From assembly GCA_021613535.1 (NCBI GenBank), contig CP075497.1, positions 6,324,001 through 6,388,000 of the forward strand: a DNA stretch of 64,000 nt, in the 5' to 3' direction. Every line of letters begins with the position of its first letter. Positions within the stretch are counted from its first letter, which is position 1. Under the pieces are notes generated by a model that was not told the DNA's origin, did not search any database, and saw nothing but the letters and a program-made list of their open reading frames with translations. This DNA is from Adineta vaga (taxonomy: Eukaryota; Rotifera). A program made the position numbers and the translations under genes. This document shows positions 48,284-59,296 of this stretch, one piece after another.

Positions 48284-50154
48284 ATGGACGTTTTAGCAAA
48301 CAGAAATCATTTTAGTAATACGAATGCTACTGATGGATCATCCAGTAATACAGCACTGCCTTCACACGATACTATTCTTTCATTATCTTTTAATCAAGAT
48401 TGCACGTATGAATTTAAGATTATTTGTTAACAGTATTATTTGACGTTTAAAATTATAGATCATTGGCAATGGGTACACAAAACTCCTATTATCTATTTAC
48501 AATCATTCAAGAAAATCAAATCAATGACACGAATAATTGTGGTAAAAGTATTGTCAATGAATTACTCAAGATTTAAATATTTTATTTAGAAATTCAACCA
48601 TATACAAATATGTCACAGCTTCGTAAGTTGACAAATACATTTATTCTGAAATATTAGTATTTTCTAATAGCTTATGACTCTGTTCATATAATCGAACGTT
48701 TATATTCCAGTTCGTTACTTGCTCTTGTCAGTAAACAATCACCACGAAAATTAAAACTATGTCATTTCAAAAATGGTACAGAAATATGTTCATATACATT
48801 CGCAAATAATATTCTTGCTGTTAAACTAAATCGCTGGGTAATACTATTTATTTATATTGTATTTTCAAAGAATGAAGTTTTCTTTGTAGAAATTAGTTGT
48901 CTGTTTGGAAGAAAGTATTTATATTCATAATATGCGTGATATGAAAGTAATACATACAATTCGTGATGTATCATCGAATCCTGATGGACTTTGTGCATTA
49001 TCATCAAATGAAAATCATCCATTTTTGGCCTATCCAGGTAGTTCAATAACAGGTGAAATACAACTATTCGATACAACGAACTTGGTAAGTTATAGAAATA
49101 CTTCTGAATGAAGTTTAATCAGATTTTGTTGTGCATTTTACATAGAAACCAGGAATCATCATCAGTGCTCATGAGAGTCCATTAGCAGCAATGGCATTCG
49201 ATACAACTGGAACTAGAATAGCGACAGCATCGAATAAAGTATTCTAATAATAATATAAATAAGAGAAATTAGAAGAATTTGTGATTTCGGCTTAGGGAAC
49301 AGTGATTCGTATTCACAATATTATCGATGGTTCACGTCTATTTGAATTTCGTCGTGGTGTTCGACGGTAATTCTTTACTAAAACATGTATATCTACACCT
49401 TTTTTTGTTATAGAGTAGCAACTATTTATTCGTTAGCATTCAGTTCTGATTCAATGTTTCTCGCTGCATCAAGTAATACTGGTACCATACATATCTTTCG
49501 ATTAATTGATCAGAAAGAAAAGTATGTATCTTTTTAGTATTGCTAATAATTTCATCACTTCTATCTCTCCTTCTGTTTTCAGATCAACACAAGAAACAAG
49601 TTCATGGATGAGTTCATTCAGTCGTATGTTAGGAGATGTTGCATATTATCTACCCAAACAAACATCAGAAGTTTTAACACAAGATCGTGCATTTGCTACT
49701 GTTCATCTTTCATCCGGAGGAATAAAATCAACCATTGCACTAACTAGGTAATTATTTACATTCAATTCATCTTTTTTCTTTAACCATTATTTTGTTTTTC
49801 TAGTTTAAATAATACATTGAAATTATTCGTTGCTGATTTTGATGGAATTGTTTATGTTTACGAAGTGAATGTAACAGAGGGTGGTGAATGTCGACAAGTC
49901 AATCAATTTTTGCTTCAAATGTCTTGTAATAATTTCAATAGTTAGTATCTAAATGGTTTGAAATTGGAAGTGAATTTCTTTTCTATTTTTGATTAGATGA
50001 TTCGACACGAAAATATCCTCCAAATCTTTTACGAAATGAAAATAATACAGTTCCATTAACCAATACCACACATCTTGTTGATCAAACATATGATACTGCA
50101 ATAGATGAACAAGATAAATTTCCATTGCCTTCAATACAAGGTGATGATGAATGA
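48284..50154 (+). CDS. WIPI/ATG18-family PROPPIN, WD-repeat phosphoinositide binder
   Basis: A multi-exon gene of roughly 430 residues encoding a seven-bladed beta-propeller. The diagnostic PROPPIN motif FRRG is present ([10 protein letters not shown]), flanked by blade sequences [24 protein letters not shown] and [25 protein letters not shown] binds PI3P and PI(3,5)P2. The protein acts at the phagophore membrane in autophagy, recruiting ATG16L1 or ATG2 depending on paralog. A Ser/Thr-rich insertion between blades 6 and 7 ([21 protein letters not shown]) is typical of WIPI1/2-type members. The C-terminus is a disordered acidic tail (IQGDDE). WIPI1/2 versus WIPI3/4 was not settled, though the insertion favours WIPI1/2. 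Start at the first ATG after TTTTAG. Confidence 0.9.
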
Positions 50155-50646
50155 TCATCATCTACTTGCAATCGATGTATGTGTGTGTCTATATTATTTT
50201 TCTATCAAATAAATTATTTCTAACAACTTTGTATCAAAAACATATTAACACGATCGTTGACAAACCTCGTTACTCACGTCTAAGAAAACCATTCAGAAGC
50301 TTCAAATAAATCTGTTTCCTTAAATACAACGAAAGAAACTAAGTACAAATCATGTCAAAGTTGAGTTATTTCAGCAAAGAATTTCAAATAAACTTGAGCA
50401 AAATATTACTTCAGATTTTTTGTATTAAAAGTAAGAGAAGAAATCGTTATGATTGCTTACGTCTCACAAAGGATATATCCATATTTCGATGCAGTAAGAT
50501 TTTCCAATCAAAGTTCTTTCTCAAAACTAATCTATGGCAGAGATTCGAGTAAACTCCATTCAACCTCACAAATCTTTCCATTTTCATACGAGAAAGAAAA
50601 AAATTAATCAAACAGTTTTTAGTTGACCTTTTTTTTCATTACAAGA
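50155..50646. other. Intergenic, WIPI 3' flank
   Basis: About 490 bp of AT-rich sequence. An open frame at 50352-50552 lacks coding character. The first ~60 bp are partly repeated in the relic near 54645-54700. Confidence 0.5.
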
Positions 50647-50995
50647 AAAGTGTTGCTCTGGCAGATCAATGTTGACACCGATCCGCACGATTTCGTCATC
50701 GCAACGTGTATTTAATCCGCTAGGATATTTACCTCTTGGTAAGTTGTAATAAGCAACTTGTCTAGTTGAGGTATGGAGCTAGACGTTTTCATCGTCTCTA
50801 CATCTATTGTTTTGGAAGAAGCGAAAGAAAAGTGCAAAGTGTAGAGACAGCGTAGATGTCGTGCTCCGCACGTCGTGAAGATAAATTGCTTATTAAAACT
50901 TACCAAGAGGTAAATATTCTAACGAATAAAATATATGTTGCGATGACGAAATCGTGTGGATTGGTGGCAACACTGATCTACCAGAGCAACACTTT
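50647..50995. mobile_element. Foldback/MITE-like element, ~349 bp, long terminal inverted repeats
   Basis: The left end (AAAGTGTTGCTCTGGCAGAT, 50647 on) reappears reverse-complemented at the right end, which closes with CCAGAGCAACACTTT at 50995. The match continues inward for about 110 bp at high identity, including GATTTCGTCATCGCAAC and TATTTACCTCTTGGTAAG. It then continues more weakly to an inner inverted pair GTCTCTACA / TGTAGAGAC, leaving a loop of about 40 bp. No open frame of transposase size. This is the structure of a non-autonomous foldback or MITE. No clear target-site duplication was found. It lies between the WIPI gene and the ADP-ribosyltransferase pseudogene. Confidence 0.85.
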
Positions 50996-51766
50996 CATTT
51001 AAAAGAATGTAAATAAAACTGACATATATTCAAGTGGAATCTTGTGGGTGTGGGAGAGCACAGACGTTGGTTGCGAGACTGCTCATGTGAAGCCAGTAAG
51101 TTGAACATATTTTCTGCAAAAATTGATCAAATATATAATGAATAATAAATATTTTTCTTTATATGCATGAAAAGACATCAACTGTCTTCATATTTTGCTG
51201 CATTGTTTAAAATCCAGATAGGTAAAATCAAAACTTTCTTTCTAATGAATTTGTCATGTATCGACGAGTTCAGTCAATTATATGATGGTGTTAAAATCTG
51301 ATTAAACATGTATTTTTTGAAAGAGTAACTTGATGTTGAAACATGCTCATTTTTCCGATCATAAAAGCTGCGGACAAAAGTTTCACATTTTATCATCTTC
51401 ATTGATTACGATTCAAATAAGAAATATGAAGTTATCCTTAATTTGTGTAAAACTACTTATTTAATTGATCTAAGTATCTCAAAGAATAATATAATAATAC
51501 ATCAGCACAGGAGATCCCTACATAGAAACGATAAATCAATTATTGCTGGTTATGATGATCAAATACAGGGTTTCACTAACTATTTTAAGATCTGTTAAAC
51601 ACACACACACACATATATATATAGAAAAAAATCCTCAAATAAATATTTCCAATTGGTTACCAGTTTTGGTATTCTTTGGTTAATTACCTCAAGTAGGGAC
51701 TCAATTTGGGGATGAATCTGGGAACCATGATTTGGGGCAAAGGATAATCAACCAATAAAATACGAA
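50996..51766. other. Non-coding stretch between foldback element and pseudogene
   Basis: About 770 bp with no recognisable gene. Contains a CA/TA dinucleotide tract at about 51600-51624. Confidence 0.5.
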
Positions 51767-53288
51767 TTATAATTTATTTTTTACACGTTCGAGATCGTTT
51801 TTCCATTGCTGAGACCAAGCATGATTTGCTGATAATGATTTTTCATAGAATCTGATTGCCTCTTCATATTCTCCTCGATTATATTTGATCCAACCAAGTT
51901 GACCATAAATTGGTGCTTTGTCATTCTACTTCGTTGTTTGATCAAGTAACATATCATAAATCTCTTCAGCCTTCTCCGTTTGACCCAATTTAATTAGTAC
52001 CAAACCCAATCTGTACCATCCCTCTTTGTCTGGAAAACTTTCCTCTCGTATGCGCTCAGTCAGTGCATGTAATTCTTTGTCATTATCACTGGTCAGTGTC
52101 AAACTCACCAAGGAGAGTTTGTTATTTCCATCCATTTGTTTGATATCCTGAATACGAAACACGCTGTGCATTGAAAAAAGTACTTCATCTTCACCCGCAA
52201 TGTCACTAAAATCAAGATTTGATGCAAATGCTGTAGTTGATTGTTTTGGATCAATTGTCATTACGAACAAAATTGCCACCAAATCTGAATTACTAATATT
52301 CTGTTCTGCAAACCTAAGTGAAACATCTTTGTCCTTGCTAGTGGATAAGAAGTTGTTAAATTATAGTAATCCACTTTTTGTTTGCTTTAATTGTTCAAAA
52401 TCTGTTTTTGATAATCCTTGTCCACGATAAACTGTGAAAATTTTATTCATTTGTTGTTCTTGACGCACGGATTCGATATGCCGATGTAGATCATTAATAA
52501 AGAAACCCATCCGTGTCATGATGTCGCCATCCATTATTCGAATTCCACGATTGAGAGTGTCGTATAAGAAGCAATGATAAGTATACCACCAGGTAGGTGT
52601 TTTCTGATGATATTCGCGTTCCAGTAATTTCACATTCTCTAATTCTCGATAGTTACCGGCGAAAAGTTCACGGCGGTAGTTGACATAATCTTGAATATAT
52701 GTGCTGTCGAATTGGATGGTCAATAATATCTCTTTGAAGATCTGATTGTATATGAAAGAAGGATCTAATTGGTCCAACTTCTTGCCAGATGCCACGAAAC
52801 TCATGGAAGCGGCATTTTTTTCAAATTGTGCTGCTACTTGTTTGAGAGCTTCACAGATGGGTTTGATTTCTGTAAAGACTCCCTAGATCTTTGGCCATTC
52901 TTTCGCCCATTCTTCATGCCGTTGTTTGTTGCTACAGAAGATGAAAATGGAATCCACTTGAGACAAATCATGTACCTGAGGTACAATAAGCTGACCAAGT
53001 GAACCTGAAATAATCATACATATACATGCCTTACTATCTTCGATGGTTCTAAGGAAGTGGATGCACTGATCGCCATCGGTGCAAGTGTTTAAATTCATGG
53101 ACAGCCCGTCAAAGATGTTTCTTTGTATTTTGACAATCTTCGTTGTTGTTATCGATATCGCCATCCAACCATATAAGCAGCACATTTTGGATCTTTTGAA
53201 TGTCAAGATGACGACGTCCGCGTGTGTCTCTTGAAGTTCGAGTTGTTTCTTGAGTTGTTACAGTGTTGCTAGATTCGTTGCTTGCCAT
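51767..53288 (-). pseudogene. Decayed ADP-ribosyltransferase (arginine-specific type) with TPR tail
   Basis: From ATG 53288 the frame starts MASNESSNTV and reads NVLLIWLDGDIDNNN, then shifts by one base near 53110-53125. It continues in one frame to a stop at 51767, interrupted by three in-frame stops: TAG at 52883-52885, TAA at 52361-52363 and TAG at 51926-51928. Coding similarity resumes without shift after each. The middle carries the three-part ADP-ribosyltransferase signature: FTVYRGQGLS (Arg), FLSTS (Ser-Thr-Ser) and GEDEVLF (Glu-x-Glu). The C-terminal part (WYRLGLVLIKLGQTEKAEEIYDML; YGQLGWIKYNRGEYEEAI) is TPR-like. Intact genes of this layout are, to my knowledge, abundant in bdelloid rotifers, with unknown role. 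Intronless as far as seen. Inactive as read. Confidence 0.82.
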
Positions 53289-54295
53289 TGATTTGATTTT
53301 GTTCGCTGATGAGTATAATGAATATTGTGAATTTCAGTCGTTTTGAAAAGTTACTAGTCAATGAATAATAAAAATTTGCTCATTTTTTCGGTTTCTATTC
53401 TCTTCTTATGTGGTTTTCTTTTGTTAAATTTTATATTTCTTCCGAAATCAAGAGCAAATAAAGGAATCCATTTAACGAGGTACTCTTACGCAGTTGCCAA
53501 TCATCGAAATAGTCGCCGAAAATGAATGTTTTTTTATTTGTTCTGTCTTCAAACATATTCTTATTGTTTGCGATGGAGAATCGAAATTTGGAAAAGAATC
53601 TTCATAACTCAAATCTATAAATAATGTTAAACATGATTTTCAAAAGAAGAATCAAATTCAAGATGATATGTGGTACGTTCAAAAGATGACAACAATAATA
53701 AAAGAGTTTCAATCATTGTTCTTCTCTTTTTCAAATATTTTCAAATTCTTTTAGTTGTTGTCAAGTTCTCTATTCTTCGTGTTGTTCCTTATAACATATT
53801 TGAATTTTTTCACGCTTTTTATTACATGAAAATCTTCAATCTACTGAAGATTGAATATTAGTTTTGTTAGATTTAAGAAAACAACGAAGTCTCTGGTAAG
53901 AAATAAAATATGTAATATTAGTCTTGAATACTTTTGAATAAACTGGTGTTTGAGCGACTATCAAAATGTCTATTATATATCCAGAAAGAAATCTCGATCG
54001 TATGTAATCTACCCAATATTATTTTCAAATAGATCAAATTAGAAAGAGTTCCTTTAAAACATCTTTCAACAAAATAATAACACGCAAAGTTCGATTTCAT
54101 TCATAATAGTAAGAATTATTTCATCAAGTAAATCAAACAATCAATCAATTGTACGAGATCTTTGGTACAAAAGATTATATATTTCGTTCAGCGTTAAGCG
54201 CAAGGAGTTTTCCTGAAATAGATTAAAACAGTAGGTCCTTACAGGAAAATTGATCATTGAGGAAAGTATCTACCTACTTTGATTCAAAAACATTT
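53289..54295. other. Non-coding 1 kb between two decayed loci
   Basis: No gene recognised. Short open frames (53670-53861, 53918-54100) have AT-rich random composition. May contain further decayed parts of the relic that starts just downstream, but no match was visible by eye. Confidence 0.45.
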
Positions 54296-54700
54296 TATAA
54301 AGAAGTAAATTGAAGGCTTCAACAGAATAAAAAATCACCATTAGAACAAACGAAAGTAGAAATAAATCTTCGGTTTGATCAATAAAAGAACAACGTTTTC
54401 ATTTCATTCTATGAATCTATCTTATATCTGAACAGCAGAATATTCAACAAGACAATTCAATTTTGTTTCGAAATTAATCAATCTCGATAAAGATGATTTG
54501 ATTTGTAAAACTGGAGATTTTTCACGAAGGACACGTCGCTGAATGGTCGACAATTCAATCAATTTCTTTCATTTCAAATGTTTTTTAATAATCAACAAAT
54601 AAGTTTAATAAGTTGTACTTGAATGGTTTGGAATTCGAAATCGATGAATGTGTGTGTCTATATTATTTTTTTTTCTATCATACAAACTTTTGTTTATAAC
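54296..54700 (+). pseudogene. Internally deleted relic of the NPL4-WIPI locus
   Basis: Blocks match the intact neighbours in the same order. 54321-54417 corresponds to about 46007-46104, including the NPL4 intron beginning GTTTGAT; 54418-54500 to about 46122-46213; 54501-54540 to about 46949-46998. 54541-54590 corresponds to the WIPI 3' exon at about 49885-49935, and 54620-54695 to about 49950-49965 plus the WIPI 3' flank at 50170-50205. Intron sequence is included, so this is a DNA-level copy and not a processed transcript. It has lost most of both genes and has no usable frame. Identity by eye is roughly 80-90% within blocks. Confidence 0.8.
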
Positions 54701-57700
54701 AAGCTATCTAAAGATTACGTTAGTATATGTGTGTTTTCTTTTGACAGGAGTGGGTTGATAGAGTTGATTCCCTCTGGAAATTGTTTATTCTTTTGCATGG
54801 CAGATAACTATCTGAGATAGCGAAAAAAAAGAAAGGAAGTATATATGTGTCATTTTTGCCAGATGGAAACTTATTTATTATCCAAATGAAATAAACATGA
54901 TCAAAGAACTGAAAATAATTATACAATATTGGGGCTTATTGATCGAAAAAAAAGTATTTCTTCACTTCTCCAGAGACGAGTAAGTGTGTAGATGTTTTTT
55001 TACATTATAAAAAATAGAATAAAAAGAGGGTAAGTTATTGATTTCAATAGCCAATAAAAAAACTTTTGTACTTGGCTTAAATCAGTAGTACATTTTATAT
55101 TTCTTTTGATTAGAAGCTTCAGAATAGGTTTCTCTTTTCATAAGGAATTTCTCAAGAAATTATACGACAAACATTATATAACAAGGTTGTTATGCTCGAA
55201 GATATTAGTTCATTAAAGACAGACGAATGTTTTTCTCATCACAACTTTTAATGAAAGACATCGTTTAGTAAATAATTAGCAATTTCAGATATAAAGCATC
55301 GATGCTTATATATATCTATTCTCAATAATGATAAATATTTGTGATAATCGAAATGGTTTAGAATTTTCCACTAAAACTATGCCATTATTTTGATTGTAGC
55401 ATCGATATCACAAATAAATGTAAGGCCACAATCATTACAAAGATAGATTACATTCGTAGTCTGAAGGTTTTTACAACCATCTATTTTCGTACGTATCTTC
55501 AGATTGAAATCATCACTAAAAACATTTATTCATTTTTTTTCTATTCTAAGATTGAATATAAAGAGCATAGAAAGTAGATGCTTTTTCTATACTCGTATTT
55601 AATTAATTTTTATACATTATTCTGCGATATTAATCGAATGAATAATCTCAATGACATAAATTCGTTCGAAAAAATACGAAAAAGTAGTAAATATTGACAG
55701 TAATAAGTATATTCTGTTATTTTTCTAGCGAAAGAAGAGTTCGATTACTCAGGAAATAATCGGTGAATTTGAATATGTAACTAAACGATCATTCGTATGA
55801 GTAAGATTCATAATACAATATTGATCGAACGATTTTTTTTTCAACCACTCAAATAATATCAAATAACATGAAGAATTCCTTGTCTTTATAAACATTTCTT
55901 CTTCGTTCTTCTTTTCTTTTTTTCATTTAATCAATGAAGATTGTTTTTCATTCGGAGATAATCCTTTGTGTTGATTGACTAGTATCCCTGGAATGTAATT
56001 ATAGACTGAAATCTTTTTTAGTTGACGATTGTCATCGGATAAGTATATTCATCTTGTCAGTAAATAAATGTTTTCATTGACAATCTTGTCAGCTTTATAA
56101 AATTGTTTTAGAATAAAGAAAGAAAGAAAGAATAAATTGTGTACGATCTAGATGATAGAAAAAATGAAATGGATTGAGATCTATTGGTTGAATCACAGGA
56201 GCGAAAATTATGTGCTAGAAGAGGAAGTGCAGATTGAGTAAGACATCACTTGACGTATGAGATATTTTCTATACTCGTCAGGATTCCATTACAGATATAT
56301 ATATAGTTATATACCTCTTCTCAGCGGACGTATGTCTGAGAAATCTGTTTCTGCTTCATCAAATTGTTTAAATCACACTCTTCTTCATTTTTACGATCAC
56401 TCAATTTTATGAGAAATTACTGGAAGCAATTAGAAATGGATCACTGCTAACTATCGAAGTGTCATGGATCAATCTAAATGTTGAAATGACATTTAATTCT
56501 ATTAAATATGAAAAAATAAAAACCGAAAACTTTATTAGAAGTTTACTGATTGTCAGATAAAGTTTCTTATTCAATAATGAACATCAACATTGATCTTAGA
56601 TGTATTGTCATTTATTATTAATATGAAAGGAGAACAACGAGAGTTGATAGCAAATCTTTTATCTTAGCTGAATGAAAACATATTCAAAGAGAAAAATATG
56701 TGGCAAAACGTGGAAGTTATCTTGATAAAATTCATATGGAGATCTCTTAGATTTCATGCTAACGATGACATGTCACTAGTTTGTAGTTTTTAGTTAGTAA
56801 ATCTTTCTCTTATTTAGAAAGAAAAGCATCCAACTACGACATTTCATATAATAAAAATAGACAGAAAGAGGAAAAAAAGAAAAAAAATTTTATTCATTTA
56901 TATTCTTTTTTTTATGAGCGTTCGTTTTACACGACTACACTTGCTTTCTTAAAGTAGAAATCCACTATAGTATAAAATTCGAGTATTTCCATTGCATTAA
57001 TGTGTAGGAAAAGAAAAAAAAACAATGTTTGTCGATGTCTGTGATCTATATCTTATATGTACATTTCACAATAGTTATATGATCAGATAGATACTGATAC
57101 TCAATCGAACAAAAGAAATGAAAAGAGCATAGTTTTTCTTTTTTCTTTCTTCTCTTTTCATCTGATCAGTAAATGAAAGTGTCATCTGACGAATAATCGA
57201 TTTGTAAATAGTATGTTTCTTTTACTTTCTACGTATTTTATTTCGTTGCTTGTATCGTGATTTGAATGTCATCGATTGTTTAGATCAACTACATTTGAAT
57301 TTAATTAATAGCGTAGGAGAGAGAGATAACTACCAGTTGTGTTTGCTTATTTATACGATAATTATTCAGATCTCCCACACATATAAATTGATTAGCTGAT
57401 GAATTAGAACAGATTTATATAAATAAAAAATCAATTTTTATTACTAGTCTTTCTTTTCTTTCTCCTTCTTCTTCGTCTTCTTTTTCTCTTTAACACATAG
57501 TATGTAGTGAGTATTTAAGAAAAAATGTTTTATGCACACATACACACACACCGATAGCAAATTACGCCTGCTGTTATTACCACCACTGTTCCTTCTTCTT
57601 TTGTCGTCGCTGTATGATGACAACTAGAAGAGTACACTCTTCTCTTCTCTTTCTCGTCATTGCTCGGTCGTAGATTTGCGTTACTGAATATCTTTATTGC

Positions 57701-59296
57701 ATGCAGAGAGCAAATAGTCGAAAGAAAGGCAGAGGGAACAAGAGAAACCCGTAGCACATGTGTTGCTCGACAAAGTCAGAGTGTCGATGCTGACGAGAAA
57801 GAGAAGTGAAGAGAAAAAGAGAAAAAGCTATTTTGGCATATATGCTCGTTTCATCTATAATTCATGCTTGATTATTCACTTCTCGCTCGCGCTCAGTCTT
57901 TAACAGTGCTGTAATTCCGTAGATGACTGGCACTATTGTGCTCGTTTGTGTATTGTAGCATGGTAGTCGATTCAATGAATCTTTCGTACTTGCTCGCGTT
58001 GACAGGTTTGCGATTAGTTTTTCAATAGAAGTCTCAAAAAAAACTTTTCTTACATTTTTCTTTTTCTTTTTTTGTACTCCATATCTCTTTCTCATAAATA
58101 GTAGAATTGTAATCAATCATCTTCTATTCTAATGCATATATTCGTTATGATTAAATCAAAACATATTCTATGATTCCCATCGTTTTTAAACAGTTATGAG
58201 AGTATTTCATGAGAAAAAAGGCAGATAAAAAAATTTAATTCAAATTTTAATTTAACCCTAAAGAGTCAGTACATTCGTAAGGAGCATATTGATGTAATGA
58301 TTTTAGATAAAAAGAAAGTAATCAATTATGTACATAAAAGTTTTATAATTTATTAGATCTTATTCCTGAGGTAAAAAACATAGAACATTTATTATAAATT
58401 TTTAATATAGAGAAAATGAATAAGAAAATTTTTTTTTCTCATTTATTTAAAATAGAATTTTAAAGAATAAATAAATGACGATATATATTATATATAGGTC
58501 TTTTCAATCATTATGGTTAATAGAAAAAAACCTTGTTTAATAAGACTCTCGCGTTGGCCGGTGAATCTTGCTTTCCGATTAAGCTTTCAGAGTAACTAAG
58601 GAAGAGAGAAGGGGAGAGAGAGATGAATAAAACAGCAAGAACACGCACATAAATACATACATACATATATATATATATGTGTGTGAAAAAAAGGAAAAGA
58701 AGTCGTCGTAGTCATAGTCGTCAATGATAAGAAGGTAAAGGTGTAAAGTGTAATAACTTATATTGATGTAATTTGAGTCTCTCTCTCTCTTACTCTTTTT
58801 CTGGCTGTCAGCTTGTCTCTTTGAATCATTAAGCGTTATATACGATTGCACAATTTTCAACTCAGTTTTCTCTCTCTCTTATAATTCTCTGGAAAAAGTC
58901 TAGTAAAATAAGAAATATGAGACCAGAGAAAACTCTAAAGTATGTTAGTGGCTAATAGACTCTGAACATGAAAGCTGTTCTTAACGTAGAGAAAAAGGAC
59001 CGTCTAGCTTACAATCTATTATATTTTTTTACTAATCACCTCCGATTCGAAGAGAACAGTCAGAGAAGAGATGAGAAGAGAAAACTAAACTAACATTATT
59101 ATTCGTTTTTTTTCTTTCTTTTCTTTCAAATGAGAACACAGATTTAGACAGAATAGAGAGAATATACAAAAAAGCATACGACCTGATGACCTTGATATGG
59201 TTTTAGTATGTTCTATCTACATAACTGACATGTGAACATTGCATTCAAGTGAATTTACATACAGACATAAATACAACTTCAAATATTCAGCACAAC
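54701..59296. other. 4.6 kb non-coding 5' flank of the Na+/Ca2+ exchanger gene
   Basis: No coding frame with credible composition. Contains a CA tract (about 57536-57550), a TA tract (about 58664-58679), and GA/CT-rich microsatellite stretches near 58600-58625 and 58782-58795. This is the largest gene-free stretch outside the membrane-protein introns. It may hold distant non-coding first exons or enhancers of the exchanger. Nothing specific can be named. Confidence 0.5.

Noticed and set aside
57530-58860. Several minus-strand open frames upstream of NCX
   Set aside because: Composition follows CA, GA and T-run repeats; no splice structure or recognisable domains.
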